From assembly GCA_964386525.1 (NCBI GenBank), contig CAYLSO010000170.1, positions 1 through 24,781 of the forward strand: a DNA stretch of 24,781 nucleotides, given 5' to 3'. Under the pieces are notes generated by a model. The model did no database searches. It was given only the letters and a program-made list of their open reading frames with translations, and was not told the origin of the DNA. This document shows positions 6,971 through 13,485 of this stretch, piece after piece (within the stretch, counting starts at the first letter, position 1; every line of letters begins with the position of its first letter). The DNA comes from CAYLSO01 sp964386525. GTDB lineage: Bacteria; Eisenbacteria; RBG-16-71-46; DASYSL01. A program made the translations under genes and the position numbers.

Positions 6971-8763
6971 GGTCCGACATGACCGCCACGCCCGCCCCCG
7001 CCGCCCTCGATGCCGACGCCGTCACCGCGCGGGTGCGCGCCGCCCTCGACGGCGCCCTGCGCGACGTCGTCGCGCCGGTGCCCGGCCGGCTCTACCTGAC
7101 GGTCGAGCGGGCCGCCGCGCGCGCCGCCGCGCGCGTGCTCTTCGAGGACCTCGGGGCGCGCTACCTGATCAGCGTCGGCGCCGACCGCCGCCGCGAGGGG
7201 GCGGGCTTCGAGGTGCTGCACTGCTTCGCCTTCGACCGCACCGCCACCCGCTGCGTGCTGCGCGTGCCGCTCGACGGCGAGCGCCCGGTGACGCCGTCCA
7301 TCACGCCGGTGGTGGCGGGGGCCTCGTGGGCCGAGCTCGAGATGCGCGACCTGCTCGGCATCGAGAGCGAGGGGCACCCGGACCCGCGCCCGCTGATGCT
7401 GCCCGACGACTTCCCGGCCGACGTCTTCCCGCTGCGCAAGGACGTGCCGTACGACTTCAAGGTCGGGAGCCCGGCGGCGGACGGCGACGCCCCGCCGTCG
7501 CCCGACGGCCGGCGCCCGTTCCTCTACCGCGAGCCGCCGGCCGGCTCCACGGTGGTGCAGCTGGGGCCGTTCTTCCCGGTGCTCGAGGAGCCGTCGCAGT
7601 GGCGGTTGTTCGTGGACGGCGAGGCGGTGGTCGGCGCCGACTACCGCGGCTTCTACTGCCACCGCGCCATCGAGAAGCTCGCCGACTCGCAGCTCAACTA
7701 CAACCAGGTGGTGTCGCTCGCCGAGCGCATCTGCGGCATCTGCGGCTGCGTCCACACCGCCTCGTACTGCCAGGCGGTGGAGGAGGCCACGGGGCTCGTG
7801 GTGCCGCTGCGGGCCCGCGTCATCCGCACGCTGTCGCTGGAGCTGGAGCGCCTGCAGAGCCACCTCCTGTGGCTCGGGCTGGCCTGCCACATCGTCGGTT
7901 TCGACTTCGTCTTCATGCACGCCTGGCGGCTGCGCGAGCCGCTCCTGCGCCTGGCCGAGAACGTCTTCGGCGCCCGCAAGCACTTCGGCGTCAACCTCGT
8001 GGGCGGCGTGCGCATCGACATCCCGCGCGACAAGCACGCCGGCGTGCTGGCCGCGATGGCCGAGGTCGAGCGCGAGACGCAACTGCTGGTCAAGGCCATC
8101 CAGGACGACGGCGCGCTGGTGGCGCGGCTCAAGGGTGTGGGCGTGTTCACCCCCGAGGAAGCGCGCGCCATGGGGGCGGTGGGGCCGACGGCGCGCGGCA
8201 GCGGCATCGCCATCGACGCGCGCCGCGACCATCCCTACGCGGCCTACGACCTGGTCGAGTTCGACGTCGTCACCCACGACGGCTGCGACGTGCTGGGGCG
8301 CACCCTGGTGCGCGTGCTGGAGATCTTCGAGTCGGTGAAGATCATGCGCCGCTGCGTCGCCCTGCTCGACGAGCTGCCCGAGGGCGACCTGCTGGCGGAG
8401 CTGCCCGAGGCGCTGCCGGCCGGGCGCGAGGGGCTGGGCGCGGTGGAGGCGCCGCGCGGCGAGGTCTTCCACTACGTGCGCACCGGCGAGCGCAACGGCC
8501 CGGACCGCTGGCGCGTGCGCGCCCCCAGCTACCAGAACATCCAGGCGGTGCCCCTCATGTTCAAGCCCGGCACGCAGGTGGCCGACGTGCCCATCACCAT
8601 CGGCAGCGTCGACCCGTGCTTCTCGTGCACCGAGCGGCTGGAGATCGTGGACCGCGCCGGGGGCGGGCGGCGCGTGCTGCGCCAGGCCGAGCTGGAGGAG
8701 CTGTCGCGCGCCGACATGCGCCGGCGGCGCGCCGAGTGGGCGCGCGCAGGAGGCCAGGCGTGA
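6967..8763 (+). CDS. Group 4 [NiFe]-hydrogenase large subunit, NuoC-HycE/HyfG fusion
   Basis: 598 aa (HycE 569, HyfG 571). Residues about 1-170 are a NuoC-like domain with the WxExExxDLxGIxxxGHPDxRxLMLPDD pattern; the rest is the catalytic domain. The nickel ligands are intact: C256-G-I-C259 in ERICGIC (L1 motif) and C551-x2-C554 in DPCFSCTER (L2 motif). NuoD proteins of complex I lack these cysteines, so this is a real hydrogenase. A 41-residue tail follows R557; E. coli HycE is cut after the Arg of its matching DPCxSCTDR motif, so cleavage here is expected after R557. The start overlaps the previous stop by 4 nt, as does the end with the HyfC-like gene. It carries out reversible H2 formation or oxidation at the junction of the cytoplasmic and membrane arms. 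Confidence 0.95.
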   Translation: MRSDMTATPAPAALDADAVTARVRAALDGALRDVVAPVPGRLYLTVERAAARAAARVLFEDLGARYLISVGADRRREGAGFEVLHCFAFDRTATRCVLRVPLDGERPVTPSITPVVAGASWAELEMRDLLGIESEGHPDPRPLMLPDDFPADVFPLRKDVPYDFKVGSPAADGDAPPSPDGRRPFLYREPPAGSTVVQLGPFFPVLEEPSQWRLFVDGEAVVGADYRGFYCHRAIEKLADSQLNYNQVVSLAERICGICGCVHTASYCQAVEEATGLVVPLRARVIRTLSLELERLQSHLLWLGLACHIVGFDFVFMHAWRLREPLLRLAENVFGARKHFGVNLVGGVRIDIPRDKHAGVLAAMAEVERETQLLVKAIQDDGALVARLKGVGVFTPEEARAMGAVGPTARGSGIAIDARRDHPYAAYDLVEFDVVTHDGCDVLGRTLVRVLEIFESVKIMRRCVALLDELPEGDLLAELPEALPAGREGLGAVEAPRGEVFHYVRTGERNGPDRWRVRAPSYQNIQAVPLMFKPGTQVADVPITIGSVDPCFSCTERLEIVDRAGGGRRVLRQAELEELSRADMRRRRAEWARAGGQA

Positions 8764-9701
8764 CGCCGCCCGTCGCCGTCGTGGCCGTCGCCGCCGCGGC
8801 CTGGCCGGGCACGGTCGTGTGGGCGCTGCTGGGGCCGCTGGTGCTGCTGGCGGTTTCGCCGCTGCTCGACGGCGTCGGGCGCCAGGTGCGCGCCCGCCTC
8901 GAGACGCGGGCCGGCCCGCCGCTCATGCAAGGCTACGTGGACCTCGCCAAGCTGGCCGGCAAGCGGGAGGTGAGCGCCGGCACCGGGCGGCTCGCGGACA
9001 CCATGCCCTACGTCGCCCTCGCCGCGGCGGTGACCGCCGGGCTCCTGCTGCCCGTCGGGAAGCTGGCGCCGCTCGGCTTCGCCGGCGACGGCGTCGTGTT
9101 CCTCTACCTGCTGGCGCTGTCCAGCGTGGCGCTCGCCCTGGCCGGCAGCGCGTCGGCCAGCCCGTTCGCCTTCCTCGGCGCCAGCCGCGAGATGATGCTG
9201 CTGTTCTTCGTCGAGCCGGTGGTGGCCTGCGCGCTCTTCGTCGTCGGCCTCAAGGCGGGCTCGTTCCGCCTGCTCGACGCCGCCGTCTGGCACGGGCTGC
9301 ACGGGCCGGGGATTTCCGGAGCGCTGGCCGGCGTCGGCCTGTTGCTGGCGCTGCTCGGCTATATGGGGCGGCTGCCCTTCGACCTGCCCGAGGCGGAGCA
9401 GGAGCTGATGGGCGGGGCGACCATCGAGTTCGGCGGCCGCCGCCTGGCGCTGCTGCGCTGGACCCTGTTCGTGCGCTGGCTGGTGGTGGCGTGGCTGGTG
9501 GCCGAGGTCTTCGTGCCCACGCCGCTGCCCGCCGTGCCGGCCGTCGTCCTGGCCGCGCTCAAGATCCTCGCGATCTTCGTCGTCGCCGCGGCCGCCAGCG
9601 CGCTCGTCGCCCGGCTGCGCATCGACTACGCGCGCGCCTTCCTGACGCCGGTCGGGCTGCTCATGGTGTTCGCCGTCGTCTTCGCGCTCATCGGGGCCTA
9701 G
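8760..9701 (+). CDS. HyfC/HycD/NuoH-like membrane subunit
   Basis: 313 aa with about eight hydrophobic helices. Family signatures are RARLETRAGPPLMQGYVDLAKL (about 40-61), the first cytoplasmic loop that faces the NuoB/NuoD-like pair, and RLPFDLPEAEQELMGG (about 203-218), the acidic loop equal to the RxPFDLxEAExEL motif of NuoH. The GTG start at 8760 overlaps the hydrogenase large-subunit stop by 4 nt and gives a length close to HyfC (322 aa). The same frame is open upstream across the whole large-subunit gene, but that is only the effect of high GC. It is the subunit joining the redox arm to the antiporter-like arm and is required for coupling in all complex-I-related enzymes. Confidence 0.92.
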   Translation: MTPPVAVVAVAAAAWPGTVVWALLGPLVLLAVSPLLDGVGRQVRARLETRAGPPLMQGYVDLAKLAGKREVSAGTGRLADTMPYVALAAAVTAGLLLPVGKLAPLGFAGDGVVFLYLLALSSVALALAGSASASPFAFLGASREMMLLFFVEPVVACALFVVGLKAGSFRLLDAAVWHGLHGPGISGALAGVGLLLALLGYMGRLPFDLPEAEQELMGGATIEFGGRRLALLRWTLFVRWLVVAWLVAEVFVPTPLPAVPAVVLAALKILAIFVVAAAASALVARLRIDYARAFLTPVGLLMVFAVVFALIGA

Positions 9702-9714
9702 GGGGGACCGCGAC

Positions 9715-10197
9715 ATGCTCGGCGCCAAGCTGCGGCAGATCGTCTTCGGGCTCAAATCGCCGCGCGCCACGGTGGCCTACCCGCTGGCGCCGCTGCCGCC
9801 CGAGCCGAACTACCGCGGGCACGTCACCGTGGACACCGAGCGCTGCGTGGGCTGCGGCGGGTGCGCCGACGTCTGCCCGGCGCGCTGCGTGCTGATCACC
9901 GACCTCGACGCCCGGCGCCGCGTCATCCGGCGCCATCTCGACCGCTGCCTCCTGTGCGGGCGCTGCCAGGACGCCTGTCCCTACGACGCCCTGCACCTGG
10001 TGGCCGAGTTCGAGACCGGCACCCCCGACCGGCGCGACCTGATGATCACGCAGGACCTGTTCATGGGCGTGTGCGACCGTTGCGGGCGCTGCTACGTGGC
10101 CGCCCACCCGCTCGACAAGCTGAAGGCCGTCGGGATGCGGGTGGACGAGCCGGAGTTGCTGCCGGCCGCCGCCGGCGCGCCCGAGCGGGAGGCGTGA
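9715..10197 (+). CDS. HyfH/HycF/NuoI-like ferredoxin subunit with two 4Fe-4S clusters
   Basis: 160 aa. Two ferredoxin motifs are clear: C44-x2-C47-x2-C50-x3-C54-P and C78-x2-C81-x2-C84-x3-C88-P. A third cysteine group, C120-x2-C123-x2-C126, follows at the C-terminal side. It lacks the fourth cysteine of a classical cluster and could bind zinc, or be a remnant of the cysteine-bearing tail of HycF. The ATG follows a GGGGGA site just after the previous stop. The expected role is a cytoplasmic electron wire between the HydB/HydG/NuoG-like input and the HyfI-like small subunit. The stop shares one base with the next ATG (TGATG). Confidence 0.92.
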   Translation: MLGAKLRQIVFGLKSPRATVAYPLAPLPPEPNYRGHVTVDTERCVGCGGCADVCPARCVLITDLDARRRVIRRHLDRCLLCGRCQDACPYDALHLVAEFETGTPDRRDLMITQDLFMGVCDRCGRCYVAAHPLDKLKAVGMRVDEPELLPAAAGAPEREA

Positions 10198-10853
10198 TGG
10201 ACGACCTGGTCCGCGTCCTGTCGCTGACGCTGCTCTTGACCTCGTTCCTCACGGTCGAGTCGCGGCGCATGGGCCGCGCCATCGCCGCCTACATGGCGCA
10301 GGCGCTGGTCATGGTGGCGGTGATCGTCTGCTTCGCCACCCTGCACCCGCACCTCTGGGTCTGGGCCGCCACCGCCTTCGTCACCAAGTTCGCGCTCATC
10401 TCCTGGATGCTGCGGCGCGCGGCGCGCGGCGGCGACGACCGCGAGGTGCCGCCCTACGTCGGCTTCTGGGTCTCCACCGTGCTCATCGCCGGCCTGGCGC
10501 TCGGCGTCTACGAGCTGGTGCACACGCACGCCTCGTTCCTGGCGCCGACGCCGCTGGCCGAGCAGGAGCCCTATCGCACCAACGTGGCGGTGGCCCTGAC
10601 CCTGCTGTTCGTCGGCATGTACGCGGTGCTGACGCGGCGCGACGCGCTGAAGGTGGTCATGGGCGTCTGCCTGATGGAGAACGGCGCCCATCTCTCGCTG
10701 GTCACGCTGGCGCCCGGCATGCGCGAGACGGTCCTCATCGGCGTGGTCACCGACGTGGTGCTCGCCGTCTTCCTGCTGCTCCACCTGGTGCGCGGCATCG
10801 AGCAACAGCTCGGCTCGCGCGACACGGCGCGCCTGAGCGCGCTGCGGTGGTGA
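10197..10853 (+). CDS. HyfE-like membrane subunit
   Basis: 218 aa (E. coli HyfE is 216 aa), hydrophobic, with about six to seven membrane helices. HyfE corresponds to an N-terminal extra segment plus a NuoK-like part. Conserved features are the acidic residue in the VMGVCLMENGAHLSLV segment (about 155-170) and a C-terminal helix TDVVLAVFLLLHLV. It starts at ATG 10197 with a GGGAGG site 4-5 nt upstream and one base overlapping the previous stop. Position between the ferredoxin-like and HyfF-like genes matches hydrogenase-4 type operons. It belongs to the ion-translocating membrane arm. There is no separate NuoJ-like gene in the window. Confidence 0.88.
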   Translation: MDDLVRVLSLTLLLTSFLTVESRRMGRAIAAYMAQALVMVAVIVCFATLHPHLWVWAATAFVTKFALISWMLRRAARGGDDREVPPYVGFWVSTVLIAGLALGVYELVHTHASFLAPTPLAEQEPYRTNVAVALTLLFVGMYAVLTRRDALKVVMGVCLMENGAHLSLVTLAPGMRETVLIGVVTDVVLAVFLLLHLVRGIEQQLGSRDTARLSALRW

Positions 10854-10863
10854 GGAGGCGGCG

Positions 10864-12375
10864 ATGACCCCCGGCCCGGCCTGGCTGCCGATCGCGGCGC
10901 TCGCGGTCCCGCTCGTCGCCGCGCTCCCCGTGCTCTTCGTTCCGGCGCGGCTGCGCAAGCTGCTGTGGGTGGCGGCCAGCGCCGCGGTCCTCGTCCTCGC
11001 CGTGCTGCAGGCGCGCGCCGTGGTGGCCGCGGGGCCGATCCCGGCGCTCGGCGGCGAGCTCCTGGTGGACGGGCTGGCGGCGGTGATGGCGCTGCTCATC
11101 GCCTTCCTGGCGTTCGCCTGCTCGGTGTACGCCATCGGCTACCTGTCGGCGCCGCAGCCGCACGGCGCCGAGGGCCGCGAGCGGCCCGAGTGGCCGGAGC
11201 GCCTGGTGCGCCTCGAGCGGCGCCTGCCGCTGTTCACCGCGCTCTTCCTGGTCCTCGAGTTCACCCTGCTGTGGGTGGTGATGACCAACAACGTGGTGCT
11301 CCTGTGGGTGGCCCTCGAGGCGACCACGCTGGCCTCGGCGCTCCTGGTGTCGTTCTACTGGGACCCGCGGGCGCTGGAGGCCGGCTACAAGTACCTGCTG
11401 CTGCTCACCGTCGGCATCACCTCGGCGTTCTTCGGCTGCGTGCTGCTCTACGCGGCGGCCGCGCCGCTCATGGGCCACGAGTCGGCGCTCCTGATCAGCA
11501 ACCTGCGCGGCGTGGCCGGGCAGATCCCGTCGCACCTGGCGCTCACCGCCGCCCTGCTGCTGCTCATCGGCTTCGGCACCAAGGCCGGCCTGGCGCCCTT
11601 CCACCCGTGGGTGGCCGACGCCCACGCCGAAGCCCCGGCGGTGATGAGCGCCTTCCTGTCGAGCGTCATCATCAAGGTGCCGTTCGTCGGCCTGCTGCGC
11701 GTGTGGTCGATCTTCGGGCCGCGCTACCCGGCGCTCAACGAGGTGCTGCTGTGGCTGGGGGCGTTCACCATGGTGACGGGGGCGGCGCTGGCCGTGGCGC
11801 AGGACGACCTCAAGCGCCTGCACGCCTACTCGAGCGTGTCGCAGGTCGGCTTCATCGCCGCCGCCATGGGGCTGGGCACGCCGCTCGGCTACTACGCGGC
11901 GATCTTCTTCCTCCTGAGCCACGCGCTGGCCAAAGGGCTGCTCTTCCTGTCCACCGGCGCGGTGGTCTTCGCGGCCCGCGAGGTGCGCAGCATCACGGCG
12001 CTGGGCGGCCTGCGGCGCGCCCTGCCGCTCACCGCGGCGTGCACGCTGGTGGGGGCGCTGTCGCTGGCCGGCCTGCCGCCGTTCGGCGGCTTCGTGGCCA
12101 AGGCCCAGGTGCTGCTGGCCGCCGCCGACGCCCGCCACTGGGTGGTGCTGGGCATCGCGCTGGCCACCAGCCTCATCACCATGGCCTACATGACCGGCAT
12201 GTGGCAGCGGGTCTTCCTCGGCCGCCCCGGCTCGCCCGAGGTGGTCGAGGAAGACGTCCGCGAGGTGCCGGTGTCCATGCGGCTGGCGATGGTCCTGCTG
12301 GCCGCCGCCGTCCTGCTCCTCGGGCTGCGGCCGCAGTGGCTCGACCCGCTGCTCAGCCTGATCGCGGGGATCTAG
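10864..12375 (+). CDS. HyfF-like antiporter-type membrane subunit
   Basis: 503 aa (HyfF 526 aa), about 14 predicted helices. The family residues are present: E152 (LLWVALEATTLAS), K240 (GFGTKAGLAPFHPWVADAHAE), the QDDLKRLHAYSSVSQ segment before helix 9 and K357 (SHALAKGLLF). A cytoplasmic loop with many charged residues lies at about 98-118. The ATG has a GGAGG site overlapping the end of the HyfE-like gene. It is the third antiporter-like subunit of the operon. Three such subunits match hydrogenase 4 and complex I and exceed the single one of formate hydrogenlyase 1 (HycC), which suggests a higher ion-to-electron ratio. Confidence 0.9.
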   Translation: MTPGPAWLPIAALAVPLVAALPVLFVPARLRKLLWVAASAAVLVLAVLQARAVVAAGPIPALGGELLVDGLAAVMALLIAFLAFACSVYAIGYLSAPQPHGAEGRERPEWPERLVRLERRLPLFTALFLVLEFTLLWVVMTNNVVLLWVALEATTLASALLVSFYWDPRALEAGYKYLLLLTVGITSAFFGCVLLYAAAAPLMGHESALLISNLRGVAGQIPSHLALTAALLLLIGFGTKAGLAPFHPWVADAHAEAPAVMSAFLSSVIIKVPFVGLLRVWSIFGPRYPALNEVLLWLGAFTMVTGAALAVAQDDLKRLHAYSSVSQVGFIAAAMGLGTPLGYYAAIFFLLSHALAKGLLFLSTGAVVFAAREVRSITALGGLRRALPLTAACTLVGALSLAGLPPFGGFVAKAQVLLAAADARHWVVLGIALATSLITMAYMTGMWQRVFLGRPGSPEVVEEDVREVPVSMRLAMVLLAAAVLLLGLRPQWLDPLLSLIAGI

Positions 12376-12383
12376 GAAGGGGG

Positions 12384-12917
12384 GTGGGGGGCTTGGCGAA
12401 GGGGCTGCTCGAGCGGTTCTTCCCCAAGGCGCTGCCGCGCTCGCTGTGGGTCTTCCACACCAACGTGGGGGGCTGCAACGGCTGCGACATCGAGGTGCTC
12501 GACGTGCTGACGCCGTATTTCGACGTGGAGCGTTTCGGCATGCGCCTGGTAGGATCGCCGCGCCACGCCGACGTGCTGCTGGTCTGCGGGCCGGTGACGC
12601 GGCCGATGCTGGAGCCGCTGCGGCGGCTCTACGACGCCGTGCCCGACCCCAAGATCGTGGTGGCCATCGGGGCCTGCGCGGTGGGCGGCGGGCCCTGGTT
12701 CGACACCTACAACGTGGTGGGCGGCGTCGACAAGGTCATCCCGGTGGACATGTACATCCCGGGCTGCCCGTCGCGCCCGGAGTCCATCCTCCACGGCGTC
12801 GCCCAGCTGCTCGAGCTGGCGCGCAAGAAGGTGGCCCCCGTCGCGGAGTCGCAGGTGACGGGAGAGGAGCTGGCGCAGATCGGGCGCGTGCCCGACGACG
12901 GCGCCGCGAAGCGGTAG
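12384..12917 (+). CDS. HyfI/HycG/NuoB-like [NiFe]-hydrogenase small subunit
   Basis: 177 aa if it starts at GTG 12384; a TTG at 12393 has better spacing from the purine-rich AAGGGGGG and is an equally good start. Four cysteines can bind the proximal 4Fe-4S cluster: C31 and C34 (GGCNGCDIE), C98 (GACA) and C128 (PGCPSRPE), numbered from the GTG. It partners the large subunit and hands electrons to the nickel site. It is shorter than HycG/HyfI of E. coli (about 250 aa) and closer to compact NuoB-like forms such as those of Ech and Mbh. It is the last catalytic subunit of the operon, followed after 27 nt by the cyclic-nucleotide-binding-fold gene. Confidence 0.93.
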   Translation: MGGLAKGLLERFFPKALPRSLWVFHTNVGGCNGCDIEVLDVLTPYFDVERFGMRLVGSPRHADVLLVCGPVTRPMLEPLRRLYDAVPDPKIVVAIGACAVGGGPWFDTYNVVGGVDKVIPVDMYIPGCPSRPESILHGVAQLLELARKKVAPVAESQVTGEELAQIGRVPDDGAAKR

Positions 12918-12944
12918 GGGACGAGGGCCCGCAGGAGGTCCGTC

Positions 12945-13418
12945 ATGGAGAACATGGAAGCGATTCTGGGCGAGGTCGAGACCTTCCAGGGGATGAAGCC
13001 CGCGCACCTCAAGCTGCTGGCGGAATGCGCCTCCGAGGTCCGCTTCGAGGCCGGCGCCGTGCTCGGCCGGGTCGGCGACTCGGCGGACTGCTTCTGGGTG
13101 ATCCGCGAGGGCCGTCTGGCGCTGCAGCTGCCCGCCCCCGGCCGCGGCGGCGTGACCATAGCCACCTCCTCGAAGGGGGCGGTGGTCGGCTTCTCGTGGC
13201 TGGTGCCGCCGTATCAGCTGCAGTTCGACGTGCGCGCCGTCACGCCCACCCAGGTGATCGCCATCGACGGGGCCAGGCTGCGGGCCCACTTCGCCGGCGA
13301 TTGCGGGCTGGGCTACGACCTCATGTGCCGCTTCTCGCAGATCATGACCGACCGCATCCAGGCCATGAGCATGCAGATCCTCGACGTCTTCGGGGAGCAC
13401 CCGGTCGACAGCGACTGA
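12945..13418 (+). CDS. Stand-alone cyclic-nucleotide-binding-domain protein
   Basis: 157 aa consisting of one CRP-like N-terminal domain. The cNMP beta-roll covers about residues 14-125: the FQGMKPAHLKLLAECASEVRFEAGAVLGRVGD start is typical, and ISSGAVVGFSWL-like sequence (here KGAVVGFSWL) stands where the phosphate-binding cassette lies. That cassette lacks a clear GE-x-R-A-A signature, so nucleotide binding is doubtful. A long helix closes the protein (about 126-148) and there is no DNA-binding HTH. It has the best ribosome-binding site of the operon (AGGAGG, 6 nt from ATG) and lies 27 nt after the small subunit. It may sense a signal and act directly on the enzyme or its assembly; this is inference. 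Confidence 0.85.
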   Translation: MENMEAILGEVETFQGMKPAHLKLLAECASEVRFEAGAVLGRVGDSADCFWVIREGRLALQLPAPGRGGVTIATSSKGAVVGFSWLVPPYQLQFDVRAVTPTQVIAIDGARLRAHFAGDCGLGYDLMCRFSQIMTDRIQAMSMQILDVFGEHPVDSD

Positions 13419-13445
13419 CGCGGGTGCGATCGCGTTGCTGGCCGC

Positions 13446-13485
13446 GCGGGCGGCGCCGGGGCCCTGGGCCTACGGGGCCGCCCGC
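13446..13485. terminator. Possible convergent-gene hairpin
   Basis: A perfect 9-bp inverted repeat (GCGGGCGGC / GCCGCCCGC) with a 22-nt loop lies between the + strand hydrogenase operon and the - strand S9 peptidase, overlapping the last codons of the latter. It is placed where a shared bidirectional terminator would be. There is no T-run on either side, so this is weak evidence in such GC-rich DNA. The short gap 13419-13469 holds nothing else that I can see. Confidence 0.3.

Noticed and set aside
6967..8763. NuoCD of respiratory complex I
   Set aside because: Both CxxC nickel-ligand pairs and a cleavable C-terminal tail are present, and a HycI-like protease is in the operon. NuoD lacks these.
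6357..9701. One open frame of 1114 codons that could be read as a large fusion protein
   Set aside because: Only its last 313 codons (from 8760) look like a protein (HyfC/NuoH-like); the rest is an out-of-frame reading of the NuoL-like and hydrogenase large-subunit genes.
12945..13418. CRP/FNR-type transcription regulator
   Set aside because: The protein ends after the C-helix with no helix-turn-helix, and there is no frameshifted HTH in the 50 nt that follow.
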